Below, piece after piece: positions 1 to 11,356 of a stretch of 64,000 nucleotides of DNA (the first letter of the stretch is position 1; each line of letters opens with the position of its first letter). The notes under the pieces are model-generated. The model worked only from the letters and a program-made list of their open reading frames with translations. It made no database searches and was not told the DNA's origin. The stretch is taken from positions 11,611,512-11,675,511 of the forward strand of contig NW_024037048.1 in the NCBI RefSeq assembly GCF_015706575.1, read 5' to 3'. The position numbers were made by a program, and so were the translations under genes. Source of the DNA: Patiria miniata (Eukaryota > Echinodermata > Asteroidea > Valvatida > Asterinidae).

Positions 1-175
1 GATGCGTCCATAACTACCCTGCTGTGTGTGGGTGTGGTCAATCCACAGAGCTCCGGCTTGGGAGGAGGCATGTTCATGCTCGTCTACCACAAGAACACGG
101 GCAAATCAGAAGCTCTGATGGCTAGGGAAAGGGCGCCAGCTGCCGCTAATGCAAACACGACCTTGGAAACATTTG
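1..175 (+). CDS. GGT copy 1, first visible exon (partial)
   Basis: Reads in frame 1 from the first base and ends with one base of a split Gly codon before GTGAGT. It carries the conserved glycine-rich segment and R-E-R-A-P, whose first Arg (124-126) aligns with the substrate-carboxylate-binding Arg107 of human GGT1. Confidence 0.9.
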
Positions 176-3100
176 GTGAGTTCATATGCATTAGACTCTC
201 AAACTTATTCATGTTTTATGCAGGGTGATAAAAAAATAAGCGGAATTCCCACCCCCAAAAATGTATTTCATATTTACAAAAAAAATGTGCAGCACCAAAA
301 ATAATAATACTGGAAAGCCAATTTCAGAAACTAATTTTAGATGCAAAAATTGATAAAATATGCTCAATCCGTTCAAAGAATATCACCATTTAAATGCAAT
401 GACCCTTAAACCTGTTTCGTCAAAAGAAAGCAATCTATTGTGTGTTCTGACTGTTTGGAAAAACAAAGAAAATGACACAGAATACTTGTTTCAACAACTG
501 TCAACAACTGTAGTACACAGTATCTTTATTAACAACCCTGCTAAGGCAAACAATGTAATTTTTTAGGCCATTTTTTTTTCAAAAGACGGGCCTTCAAAAA
601 GACTTTGTTGTGAACATTTTTACCTTCTTAATTTTGGTTTAATCGCTGGTGATGTTTGGAAACAATTGTGACGACGATAAATGAAATCGCATTTTTGGAC
701 GAGAAAGGTTTGAGTTTCATTGCGTTTAAATGGAGATATTCTCTGCAATTAAAGTAATTTGTTCATGTTAAAGTAGTTTATGAAATTGGCTTTCCGGTCA
801 TTATTTTTTGGATGCTGCATATTTGTTTAAATATGCAATATATTTTCTGAGGGTTGGGTGCCGCTTTTTTTACTCACTCTGTAATTCATATTGTTTTGCG
901 CGGGTCAGAGCCATTATTAGGATACCCCCTTGATTTTGAATATACATGTACTTCTCCTTTCTGCAGGTATCACCTCAGTAGCAGTGCCTGGTGAATTGAG
1001 CGGTATGTGGGAGGCCCATCAACGCTACGGTCGCCTACCGTGGACAGCCTTGTTTGAGCCCGTGATCCGTCTAGCCGAGGAAGGCTTCCCCGTCACGGCG
1101 CATCTCGCCAAGGCGCTTGGCTTCCTGACAAGAAGAGGACTCAACTTGACACAGCCTCAGTTTGCTGGGTTTCGGTAAATATTCACAGCTGTTCCTTCAG
1201 GTATTTTTCTACCCTCTTTTAGGAAAATCTGGGCATGCATTAAATAACGATGTCGACGACTTTCGGTAACGCTATAGGAACATGCCTGTGATGTGGGAAA
1301 TGATGTTTTGAACACCCGAGGGGCGCTGAACATCTGAGGGGCGCATAGCACCCGTGGCGAAGCCGAGGGTGCTATGCGCCTGGAGTCATATCCCACATGA
1401 CAGTAGTCAACATTTTTGTTGTACTTCTTGGATCCTTTGGACTTTGAAAACACGCAAACAAAACAGCAGTAAACACAACAATCATGACAAGACAATCATT
1501 TCTGCTAGTTCGCTGCTCCCACTCATGTATGAAAACATGCATGGTAAAAAAATAGCATGGATACCAACGACAGAAGCGTTTCACACCGTACTTACGTATT
1601 GTACGTACAAAGTCAAAGCCCACGCCCTATGGGATATCACGTACGTGATATCCCTCGAATTTTTATAAACTTAATACGTGATCGTTCTAGGCCAAAGACA
1701 ATACAATCGAAACTTTTTGAGAGTGAGGAAAGGGGCTACGTTTGTCTGTATATCACAATATGTCTTTGTATGTTGAAACTATTCTGTTTTCCTGACAATC
1801 CCTTACATTACTGTATTTTTTTCTATTGTGATATAAATATTATAGTCCCGGTCATTCATATCTTTTTTTAATTTAACATTTAATTTCATATAGCTTGATG
1901 TAGTATTGTACACACTGTGGTATATGTCATAGAAATTTAAATATTTAACATTATTCTGAGTTGCACTGATGTGACGTAGATACTCGAATGTTGTTACAAA
2001 TCTCAAGACGGTTTGTGCAATCGTTTGACCGTCACATAACCATCGTGCTTCATTTGGCACCGTATGACATTGCAGAGTGCGATACGCCAACGCAGATGGC
2101 AGCTGGAAGGAGGTAGGTGACACCGTGTACGCCCCCAAGATGGCAAGGACATTACGGGCTATTGCTAGGAATGGCATCAGCGAATTCTCCAATGGGACAA
2201 CAGCACAACAGCTGGTACAAGAAATACAAGAATACGGTAGGACTAACTAGTGGGGCAGGTATAGGGTAATTGTGTGAGCAATTGTGCCTTTGATGATACA
2301 AGCATGGCATCTGCAGTCAGAGTATGTCATGAGAAAGATATTTGACTGTTGGGAAACGGCAGATTTGTCTTTGGGAAAAAAGTACAGGTAGAATAACAAG
2401 CAATTTTCAAAATTTTCAAATGGCTGCCATTGCTTGTTTTTTTCTACCTATAATTTTTCAAAGGACAAACCTGTGTTGGCCCTACAACCAAATGTCTTTC
2501 TCATGACATACTCTGACTGTGTGCCAAAATGCCATGCTTGTGCCATCAAAGGCACAATCCCATCACCTATCTGCCGTACTAAAATAGTGGTTTGTCGGCA
2601 CTGCAAAAGTGTTTAACTTTTAAACACATTGTGGACGGGTTATTTTTGCTACAGATTATAAACGTATTAACACGTTTAGGTGAGAGGCGCCAGAGGTGAG
2701 AGTCAGACTCATTGTATGTATCCATGTACTAACAAAGCCTCAAACAGCTGGTTTAAGTTCTATAGCTGCTGGTGACAAAAATTTGCTTCTGAGGAAATTA
2801 TTTTTTAGACATTCCATTTGCATTTGAGACGCGTCGTGAACGGCGCTTTTTAGGTAGATTTGCAGTGTTGTAGTCGAGTCACCAACGTCGAGTCCGCGTC
2901 CAAATCTCGAGTCACAAGCCTGGAGTCCGAGTTTCGAGTCACAAGCCTCGAGTCCGAGTCCGAGGCTTAGTTGTTCACCAAACTAATCAAAATGTTTGAA
3001 ATAATTTCTAAAGTAAATTTCAGCGTATACAGTGTATCTTGTGTGTGTACATGTTGTTTGGAACCAAAATGTGTTTTCCTTTTAATTCTCACCACTAAAA

Positions 3101-6100
3101 ATCCTCTTCCATGATACCAGACATTTTTTGGCATGAAACCGGGGCCTGGTGCTCTTCGTGCAGGCGCTAGGCGTGCGTGCGCGGCCTCTGGATACGATTT
3201 TGCGCGGCGCCAAAGAATGCTACGTTCGTTGCACAAATACACAACGTTATATTTTTTCTTTTTATGAAAATTCGTGACTCGAGTCACGAGTCACCAAGCT
3301 CGAGTCCGAGTCATCATGGTCAAGTCCGAGTCCGAGTCCGAGTCCGAGCCCTGGACTCGAGTCCTACAACACTGGTTTAGATTGGAGGTTGGGAAGCGTT
3401 TATAAATTAGTTTTGCGTTCTTTAGATAGCGCCGTTCACGAGGCGTCGATGTAACAGCAAATTTCAGTTACGAGCAGCTGGGAAACATAAACCGGCTGTT
3501 TGATGCATTGTTTTGGTACGTGGATATCTGCATATATGATCTTACTCAAAATTTAAAAGCTGAGTCTTTTACTATTGTAAATGGCGTCTCTCCGCCTGAT
3601 TCGTAATTTGATTGTAGTTCAGGCGAATGCACTTTTACCCGTTGCAAGATATGAGATTGGCTAATTGTATTCTGTCAAATTTTCTCTCCAGGTGGGCTCA
3701 TCACTGCTGCCGATTTAGCAGGTTACACAGCAGAGTGGAGGGAAGCTCAAGCCGTTCCCATCGGCCGAGGCATGACAGTCCTGACAACGCCCTCACCGTC
3801 AGGCGGACCTGTCCTACAGTTCATTATCAATATATTACGAAGTAAAGACCAATCTTAGTTATCCATTATATATACCAACTTTGAAAACGATACAGGCCTG
3901 CAAAGAAGTCTATTTGCTTGAAAAGAAATGAACTTTCCCCACATAACTCTGCTTCAGTTTAGTTGAATTAGGACCTGATCATTTAGGACCCGATCATCAT
4001 GAAAATGCTAGGTGCCCGTTTTCGTTGTGAAAATAAGTCAAATGATGAGTCAGTTTTCGAAACTAACATCTTAAGAAAATGAATGAAATTTGAAAAAATA
4101 CATACAAGTAGTCTTAGTTCGTAACTCACACCCAACTCCCAGCCACTGTTAATATTCATATTCCCCTGGTACTCTTTTGCCTAAACCTGCAGATTACAAC
4201 ATGTCATCAGCTGATTTTAAGACGACTGGGAACAAGATTAAGACGTATCATCGGTTTGTTGAAGCGTCAAAGTTCTCCTTCGCCTTGCGGAGTCACCTCG
4301 GTGACGTAGAGACAGCTGAGGTTCAGGAGGTAACGAATGTCTGGAAGAAAAGAATTATTGTTCCAGTTTCATGAAGTCATTTAAAAAAAGATTATGAACT
4401 AAGAGAAAAGGGACCACATGCAACAAGTGCCTTAGGTAGCGCGAACTAATCTCGATGCCAGGTAACATAAGAAAATAAAAACATAGATCCTTCTTTCGAA
4501 ACTTTGGAAGCTGGATTATCGAAGTCCCGACTTTGTCTCATAATTTATAAAAGAAATGTGTTTGTATATTGATCTAATGTGGAGATTTTTAAAACGGTAA
4601 AGAATGTGCAAATGTCAAACCTGTATAATACAAGACGTAACCTTACACGGATCTGATGGACTTTAGTCAATTATATTGTTAGGTAATACAGTTTGAGAAA
4701 TGACTATTAAGCATAGTTTCCGACATACGAAAAGCAGAGAGCGACACAAATAAGATCCAAACTGCCACGCAGACATATTAACATTTCATCCGCAAATGTC
4801 ACTGACAACCCAGACAGACGTAAACTATCTCACAGACGATCGGCAAATTTCAAACCGGCTTAACTTTTCCGACGGCTCCTCGCTCTATCTTGAGTGTCTG
4901 CCCAGTCTGCATATAAGCTTAACGTCGATATAGAAACCGGACTAAGACCATTCGATTTGCTGGCTTTCTATTGTGTATCTTCATTTGTTTATCCTATCAT
5001 TGCAGATTCTGAACAAGATGCAGTCGAAAGCCTTCGCCAAGTCGATTTACTCGCAGATACGCGAGGACGCAGTCACCTTCACCAACGCCTCAGGGTACAA
5101 CGCACTGCTCAACACGGCTCCCCATAGCGGTGGCACATGCCATATAAGTGTCGTGGATCAGTACGGAAATGCGGTATCAGCCACAAGCTCGGTCAATTAT
5201 TAGTAAGTATCAAAGTATAAGGCGAGATAATTAAGGTTATGTACTGCAGGTGCAGATCTAGGGCAGATCATGGGAGGGGGCAACACCCCACCCCCCTCCC
5301 CCGTTCAGCCCTGACTAATGTTATGATACTAGTAAAATGGGGCAAAGGAGCGTTAAACTTCCTATTGTTATTCTCAGATATAATGCAGGAGAAAACATTG
5401 CAGATTTCAAAACATTCATATCAACAACCCCTCCCCCCCCCCCATTTCCCGAAAATTGTCCGCCCCAAATACAGTGAAACAAGGACATTTTCCTGCCTTC
5501 ATGAACGAACGAAAATTTGCACAGGAAAACGGATAGAAATCACCAACATAATTTCAGGGGCAAAAATCGACATGTTCAAAACACAAAATTTGACAGTAAA
5601 AAATGTTTAAGTGTTGACAAAAATTAGAAAAACCTCATGTGTACATGTTGTAGAGTACAGGGCGAGTTAAAAAGAAAGTGACACACTGAGTATACAGTGT
5701 TTTTACGTCGGTTAAGGGCAAAACCTAATTTGATTTACATCACCCCGACGCAAAATTTTATCTTATGAAGAAGAAAGCGACCGAATAAGGAAAAACATAT
5801 TTTTAAAGTCATGTGGCTCGTTCCATTTCATAAAAATATCATGGGGATAAAGTACATTGTTGACTAGTAACTGTCAAAATTTCACGTACTTTGCATACTC
5901 TATTCCCAAGTTATGTTTATTTTAATAAACAGATCAGGAAATTCAGCTGTCCACCACTGATCATTTACTGTTCTATGAACTGATAAATATCATTAAATAC
6001 AATGAAACATAAACGTTTTCCCACCTCCATTAACCTCCATGTGTTGTACCATCAGCTTTGGCAGTCAGATATTGTCCAGCACGACTGGTCTTATCCTGAA

Positions 6101-9000
6101 CAACGAGATGGCAGACTTCGACTCGCCAGCCAGCCAGCCAGCCTCGGATGCCAACTACATAGCGCCCGGTAAGATGCCCCTATCAGCTATGAGTCCTGTC
6201 ATCGTCTTGAACGAGAATGGCGGTGCTGAGTTAGTGGCTGGTAGTGCAGGCAGCCGTGCTATCATTACCACCAATGCCTGGGTGAGTAGCAACAAAGACC
6301 AAATCTATTCAAAATTGTAGAAAAATCACTGCTTATCAAACGCTGTCCAATATTACCACACGCATATATTAGGCGTTTAAGGCTCTGGAAAGATTGAACC
6401 ATGCAGACAGGATTAGATTGTGCGTTTTAAAGGTCTTCTATATTTTTTTCAGTGAAGATTGCATTGGGAAATGATGGGTCCATGGAGTGAATTTTTCTGA
6501 GGAGCATATTTTGTGCAACTTTCTACTCGTCTTCAATGTATGAAAAATATTTGACATCCCATTTGTTAATTTTATTAAAAAGTGCACATTTTTTAACTTT
6601 AAAAATGTTCCATGTATTTCTGGACAACCGAGGGCGCCGTTGCTGTGATGTCATTTCAGGAAGCCACTGTTCAGTTGAGGGGTTTCCTGTTCAAATTGTA
6701 AATCCAAAAATTTGCGTCTTAAAAACATTTGTGAGAAAAGTTTGCTCATAACCTTCATTACTGCCATGTACTGACACAGCAACGTATCACCAAAGAAAAG
6801 AAATTTAGGACAGCAAAAATCCAATATTCTGGTAACTTTTTGTGCTGAAAAAGCTGTAACATTGAGGTTTCTTCCTGAAAGACATCCCATTTTTTCTCAT
6901 AAACATGGAAATTTGCATTAGCATAAAAACCGAAAAGGCAACAAAATACCCTTGAGAATAAGGTTCAATAGAACACAAAGCTGCGTTTCCAACAAATTAC
7001 ATTGCATGGCCCTTTAATTATGTCAATAAGATAATATCGGAACCATTGTAACGATTTTGACTTAAGCAGGTAAAATGAGCTCGCGAGAAATCTTAATGGA
7101 GTCAAGTTCATGCATTTTAGAACAAAACAAAACAATTGCACGAATTTGCTTGAAATAGTCGAGAACCATTCACATAAGTCTGAATCAAATATGTCGTAAG
7201 TTGGCTGGTAACCTGTATTCCCTATTCGGCCAAACTGCACGCTCTGAGATCATCTCGTGTGCTTACTAGCTCTCATGATGGACTTCTGTTATTTGTTAGG
7301 TCACACTACGATCGGTATTCACCGACGCATCACTCAAAGAAATCATCGATGACAAGCGAATTCACAACCAGCTCCAGCCAAAGAATATTGCCCTCTATGA
7401 AAAGGGGTTTCAAATGGTGAGTAAACCGAGAGGACGTTTTATTGTTCGTTCTTCGTGTCAGGATGCGGTTTCATTTCCGTATTAAGAATAACTTAGAACA
7501 CCTTTTGTTCAAACCAGATAGAACCGCCGTTGTCTTTGGCCCCATTTTATTGCATGTGATGTCCCCGAGGTACGGGCCTCAATTGAAGGAATTTACACAG
7601 CTTACATAATTATTCACAGCGCTGAAATTGAACAACCCCACCCTTCCAAAATCCTCCAAAATCTTCTTAGCAAAATAGAGGATTTTGCAGGATTGAGGCT
7701 ACATGGCAAAAATGTGTTGCTGTTTTTGGAAGATGCACTGTGGGCCAGACCTTGTGTAGTTCATGCTCAGCCATGCATAAATGTAGGCCTGGATAACACT
7801 TGAAATCCCCCGCACTGCTCCAGGATGTCACTGACTTTTCTGGGATGAGGGATTTAGGGTTAAGGCAAAGAACGTGGTCACAGTGTCAAAACAAGTTGTT
7901 GTGATTTTAAACACAACCACCGTTTTAAAGTTCCAACATTTCATGCACATCCCTTTGTGATTTTTTTCGTTGTGCTGAAAGAAGACAGATTTTTTTGGTG
8001 ATCCGTGGACAGAACTTTAAAACGGTGGTTGTGTTTTAAAAAAAAGTAACTTAAAAAGTACATTAGTGATTTAAATTGTTCTTGTACTAAAAGAATGTTG
8101 ATGAATATTGCTTTCATATCTTAGATTTTGAAAGTGCTACATGCAGAACTTCCGTAAAACAGAAGTCCTGACATTTTGGGTTTCGTTTTTTTTTCTTTTA
8201 CTCACCTTGTATATTAAAGGGAATATACAACATTTGCAAACATCGAAAAATAAAACTACCAAGTTTTTGCGAAATACCTTAATAGGATGTTGGTAAATGA
8301 CAGTCTAAAGCATCCTGTAAAATTATGGCACCTGGTATACTGTCATTTTCAAGAAAAGTGGTATTTTTGTATCAATTTCCAACGCTGATCGGCCGATCAG
8401 CGTTGGAAACAACTGGCTTTTTTTTCAAATACTGGCCCCAATTGACCATTGCACTTGTTTGCAATCGATTACAAACCTATGAACGGGTACGAGCCAGCTA
8501 GACTGGTTCCCTGACCTTACAATTCCCCAATGTATGTAAACTGCTCTGTTTCTTCTTATATGGAGTCAGGGAACCAGACTACAGGAAATGATCGTTTTTC
8601 TTGGTTTTTATAGCATTTTCGAACCCAAAACCTCCAAAAAGTCAGTGTAACTATATTTGCTTTATATTTCCAACCCCCCAATTCCATCCATTTCTGAAAA
8701 TTACAGCAAAAGCAAATGATGTATATTCCCTTTAAGGAACGCTGCACACAGGTGACGTCAACACTTAATCTTTGGGGTTGTACCTGTGCACATACTGCAC
8801 ACTTGCTAGGCTTAGCAAAAGCGTTTTTATCGTCAGTCTTTCTCTGTTGTGTGCAGGATGTCATCAATGGATTGGTTGACATGGGTCACGTGGTAGACAG
8901 CAGAACCTTGGTGTCAGTCTTACAAGCGATCAGGCGATTGGACGATGGCTGGATGGCCTACAGTGACCCCCGTAAACAGGGCTATGCAGCCGGCTACTAG
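1..9000 (+). CDS. Gamma-glutamyltransferase (glutathione hydrolase), copy 1, 3' part
   Basis: Exons: 1-175, 967-1174, 2076-2236, 3692-3841, 4193-4329, 5006-5202, 6056-6281, 7300-7416, 8857-9000. Joined they give 1515 nt (504 residues plus stop) with no frame break, and every boundary has GT/AG. The protein matches the GGT1 family across its length: S-G-L-G-G-G-M-F near the start, R-E-R-A-P, the autoprocessing Thr in S-G-G-T-C-H (codon 5135-5137), N-N-E-M-A-D-F, P-G-K-M-P-L-S-A-M, R-I-H-N-Q-L and the C-terminal A-G-Y. The family cleaves the gamma-glutamyl bond of extracellular glutathione and is an Ntn hydrolase that cuts itself into two subunits. By comparison with copy 2, about 112 N-terminal residues, including the membrane anchor, lie left of the window. 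The usual second Ser of the S-S-M motif is Ala. AATAAA candidates lie at 9351 and 10222. Family assignment is secure; substrate preference is unknown. Confidence 0.93.
221..881. mobile_element. Foldback/MITE-like element in GGT copy 1 intron
   Basis: Left end CAGGGTGATAAAAAAAT and right end read in reverse as CAGAGTGAGTAAAAAAA. The two halves stay complementary inward for well over 100 bp (AAAGCCAATTTCA near 315 against TGAAATTGGCTTTC near 781; ATTTAAATGCAATGA against TCATTGCGTTTAAAT). No transposase. A related sequence lies at about 26044-26370 in a different intron of copy 2. Confidence 0.65.
967..1174 (+). CDS. GGT copy 1 exon (S-V-A-V-P-G-E-L segment)
   Basis: Acceptor CTGCAG, donor GTAAAT. 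It encodes the V-A-V-P-G-E-L-S-G-M-W-E-A-H-Q-R region and E-P-V-I-R-L-A-E-E-G-F. It is one codon longer than the matching exon of copy 2, in a divergent stretch after H-L-A. Confidence 0.92.
1343..1382. repeat. Hairpin, inverted GGCGCATAGCACCC
   Basis: GGCGCATAGCACCC and its reverse complement flank a short GC-rich loop, preceded by two GAGGGGCGC units. It looks like the core of a small dispersed element in the intron. Confidence 0.6.
1631..1654. repeat. Perfect 24-bp palindrome
   Basis: Each half reads GGGATATCACGT. It lies in the same GGT intron, with no coding potential around it. Confidence 0.8.
2076..2236 (+). CDS. GGT copy 1 exon (Y-A-N-A-D-G-S-W-K segment)
   Basis: Acceptor TTGCAG, donor GTAGGA. 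Its protein is almost identical to the matching copy 2 exon (one difference, V for T, at the third base-joined codon), so this part is under strong constraint or recently homogenised. Confidence 0.92.
2240..2586. repeat. Inverted duplication of intron sequence just after a GGT exon
   Basis: About 90 bp after the exon donor (GCCTTTGATGATACAAGCAT and GTATGTCATGAGAAAG) recurs in inverted orientation at about 2497-2585 (CTTTCTCATGACATAC and CATCAAAGGC). An inner inverted pair (AACAAGCAA against TTGCTTGTT) makes one large foldback. Copy 2 has only the left arm. Confidence 0.65.
2863..3374. mobile_element. hAT-like non-autonomous element with GAGTCC repeats
   Basis: Ends CAGTGTTGTAGTCGAGTC and GACTCGAGTCCTACAACACTG are inverted. 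Many GAGTCC/GAGTCA units fill both subterminal parts. The ends match the element at 31087-31643. A clear 8-bp target duplication is not visible here. Confidence 0.6.
3692..3841 (+). CDS. GGT copy 1 exon (G-G-L-I-T-A-A-D-L segment)
   Basis: Acceptor TCCAG, donor GTAAAG. It encodes G-L-I-T-A-A-D-L-A-G-Y and P-S-P-S-G-G-P-V-L-Q-F, matching the human segment around P-S-A-P-L-S-G-P-V-L. Confidence 0.92.
4193..4329 (+). CDS. GGT copy 1 exon (Y-H-R-F-V-E-A-S-K-F segment)
   Basis: Acceptor CTGCAG, donor GTAACG, ends in phase 0. Encodes T-Y-H-R-F-V-E-A-S-K-F and R-S-H-L-G-D-V, the last helix region of the large subunit. Confidence 0.92.
5006..5202 (+). CDS. GGT copy 1 exon with the autoprocessing threonine
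   Basis: Acceptor ATTGCAG, donor GTAAGT after TA of a split Tyr codon. S-G-G-T-C-H-I-S-V-V-D holds the nucleophile Thr (5135-5137), which becomes residue 1 of the small subunit. S-A-T-S-S-V-N follows, matching the substrate-binding Thr/Asn stretch of human GGT1 with Ser in place of Thr. Confidence 0.93.
6056..6281 (+). CDS. GGT copy 1 exon (N-N-E-M-A-D-F segment)
   Basis: Acceptor CATCAG, donor GTGAGT, phase 0 end. Contains N-N-E-M-A-D-F (aligning with Glu420 and Asp423 of human GGT1), P-G-K-M-P-L-S-A-M and A-G-S-A-G-S. The second Ser of S-S-M is Ala, and the second Gly of the usual G-G oxyanion pair appears as Ser. Confidence 0.92.
7300..7416 (+). CDS. GGT copy 1 exon (R-I-H-N-Q-L segment)
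   Basis: Acceptor TTGTTAG, donor GTGAGT. Encodes D-D-K-R-I-H-N-Q-L-Q-P, matching P-R-L-H-N-Q-L-L-P of human GGT1. Confidence 0.9.
7627..7865. mobile_element. Dispersed repeat related to 57932-58412 and 62983-63237
   Basis: Shares AATCCTCC-rich ends, a central ATTTTGCAGGATTGAGGC-like stretch, GCCTGGATAACACTTGAAAT and CACTGCTCCAGGATGT with the copy at 62983-63237. Right end GATTTAGGGTTAA. Confidence 0.5.
7885..8212. mobile_element. MITE with inverted AAACACAACCACCGTTTTAA arms, left end truncated
   Basis: TTTTAAACACAACCACCG at about 7905 is inverted at about 8015-8040, with a core like those at 15373-15851 and 61590-61905. The right end runs through TTTTACTCACCTTGTA; the left outer end is missing. 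Confidence 0.55.
8214..8735. mobile_element. TTAA-flanked MITE with central perfect palindrome
   Basis: TTAAAGGGAATATACA at the left is inverted at the right as TGTATATTCCCTTTAA (one mismatch), so TTAA lies at both edges as in piggyBac-type insertions. The middle holds a perfect 28-bp palindrome with half CCAACGCTGATCGG. A sister copy is at 51811-52329. No transposase. Confidence 0.7.
8857..9000 (+). CDS. GGT copy 1 last exon with stop codon
   Basis: Acceptor GTGCAG, stop TAG at 8998-9000. Encodes Q-A-I-R-R-L-D-D-G-W and S-D-P-R-K-Q-G-Y-A-A-G-Y, matching the human C-terminus S-D-S-R-K-G-G-E-P-A-G-Y. The segment after G-L-V-D-M-G-H differs strongly from copy 2. Confidence 0.92.
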   Translation, partial: DVINGLVDMGHVVDSRTLVSVLQAIRRLDDGWMAYSDPRKQGYAAGY

Positions 9001-10490
9001 AGCGTCCATGATGCCACCCCAAAGGCCCATAATGGTTGCTTTCTTGTTAGACATGAGGGTGTTACATGTCTATGTATTTGAGAGGCGGGTCTACCCAGGG
9101 GTGCGGGAGTATTGCAGCTGTGCCTTTGCTGACCAAACGGCTTCGGCATGTCGGAAATAGGTTATTTGTATTTTTTGTCATTTTCCCTTATCGAAAGCAG
9201 GAATACAACGGCTTTTTCTTTAAGCAGTATATTGGTAATTCGTCAATATTTTTCATTATGTATAAGCTTTCATACCATATTTTCCTTTTTTTTTTTACTT
9301 ATATCATTTCATTAAATATTGTATTTCTAGATAGTAAATATATGAAAATGAATAAAAGAACATAGTTAAACAGGGTATTCAAGCTTGCCATATTTTGAAG
9401 AGTTCTCTGCCGATGCAGTTATCACTTCTACGGATTTTGATGAACAAACTCGGCCTGATTCAGAACCAAATTCGGGGTGGCTAAAACAAGAAGGGCCTGA
9501 CCGACCGGCCGTTGCATATTTAAAAGGCGGGATTCGGCACTATATAGGGGCGCTCTTTTCCCTCTTTCTGTACTTTCTTTCTATGAATATTTTCCGTGGA
9601 GGAAAAAGCAGTCTTTTCTCCCGTTCTCTGGTTAAATTATCAAAACAAAACGAGAAATCGTCCGTCAAGGCAAACATGTTCTTTTGTAAAGTAGAAAGCG
9701 AGTTATCGTAAAGACGGCAGCTATTTTTCCATCTTGACTTGCCAAGTTGGCGCTATATTTGAAATAATGCAAAAATATCACAAGTATATTTCGTTGTCGA
9801 CGTATTCAAGGGGCTCTGGTTGACTCTCTATAAGCTTCTGGCCCTGATTAGATGTTAAATCTGTTGCAAATGTGCGTATGAAGTGATTATGGCGGTAGGC
9901 TACTCACAATGCTTTACGAAGTCTGAGCTTTTTTGGATTTTTTTTGTGAAGATCAGCCGACCTCAGCGGTCGTTGATAGGGCGGTGGGTTTTGAGCCAGT
10001 TTAAGGGTTTTTTTAATGGTGCTGATGTGTTTCACTTTTTAACATGGTTTCAGTATTGGATTTTTGTACCGCACTTCATTTTCAATAGTAAGAGTAGTCT
10101 TAATGGTAAGAATTTACGTATACAGTTTCTGTCCGATTTTGAGGTGTAGATCCCATTTATCAAGTTTGCCTTAGTTTTATTGTAGCAATGTTTAATGAGT
10201 TCATATATTTCATGTTTTTCCAATAAATTACATCCTGGAGTTCATTTGTATCTGATGCATTTACGGTACGCTCTGTCATTCGGGACTTGACGAGAAAACG
10301 CGCTGTCTTTCTCTTTAAAGCAGAAACAAAATATGAAATGTTTGATATATTTTAATGAATGTCGGAAACTACAGTTGGATCCATCCTCGGAGCAGCAATC
10401 GGATTTTCTTCTTTGTTTATGGAGTGATTGCTTCGTCTTGCGATATTTCGTCTTGCGATCATTCTTGAGCGTGACAGAACTTGTGCCGGT
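9001..10490 (+). other. 3' flank of GGT copy 1, duplicated after copy 2
   Basis: No gene. The sequence after the stop is alignable with the sequence after the copy 2 stop: ACCCGTAAACAGGGCTATG before it, then GAACAAACTCGGCCTGATTC near 9441 and GGATCCATCCTCGGAGC near 10378, with counterparts near 36980 and 37862. It probably includes the 3' UTR; AATAAA occurs at 9351-9356 and 10222-10227. Confidence 0.6.
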
Positions 10491-10589
10491 GACGGTTGCA
10501 CGTCGGATCAGGTTTGCCATGACTAATAATCCCAACCGACCAGATAAGATAAACTGACAGCGTTGCTGTTGAAACCCCTCAACTGGAGT

Positions 10590-11215
10590 CCAGTTACCAT
10601 CCGGAAACCATTTACCTTTAACTCACCACTGTGATATGCCCTTTCGACCTTTTGACCCCAAAACAAATGCCAACTTGCCTACACCCAAGGGTAACGCCCT
10701 ACCGAAGGTAGACACCAAAATCTAATTTTTAACTCAATTTTTCATCCGGAAACCATTACACTTTATCTATGGGGTTTTGACCTTTTGACCCCAAAACAAA
10801 TCCCAACTTGCAAGTACCAACCCTCCTACCGAAGGTAAACACCACGATCTCATTTCTAACTTGAGTTATCAACCGGAAACAATTAAACTTTAAATCAACA
10901 AGGTGACATTTACCTTTGACTTTTCACCCCAACACCAATCCTAACTTGCCTGTACCCAAGGGAAACCCCCTCCCGAAGTTGGACACCAGAATCCCATCTC
11001 TAAAGTTACCATCTGAAAACCATTACATTTTAATTCACCACTGTGACCTTGACCTTTGAACTTTTGACCCCAAAACAAATCCCAACTTGCCTTTTTCCAA
11101 GGGCAACCCCCCACAGAAGTTAGACACCTAAATCTTATTTCTAACTCAAGTTATTATCCAGAAACCGTTAAACTTTAACTCACCACGGTGACCTCGACCT
11201 TTGCACCAAAATTAG
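10590..11215. repeat. Degenerate tandem repeat, about 150-bp unit
   Basis: Four or more units, each with CCGGAAACCATT, CACTGTGACC, CCTTTTGACCCCAAAACAAA and CCCAACTTGCC. No long ORF. It is similar in style to the array at 14550-15040. Confidence 0.7.
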
Positions 11216-11329
11216 GACTTCCCTTGGTTTCTTCTGGTGAAATTTGTAAGTTACTTCCAATCAAATCAGTGCCCTAACACTCATTGGACGCCGCACATGC
11301 ACACTCCACACGCTACGCTGCGCTGTACT

Positions 11330-11356
11330 CCCCCCCCCCCCCCCCCCCCCCCCCCG
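11330..11356. repeat. Poly-C run of about 25 bases
   Basis: An uninterrupted C homopolymer in an otherwise AT-rich region. Assembly length may be unreliable. Confidence 0.9.
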
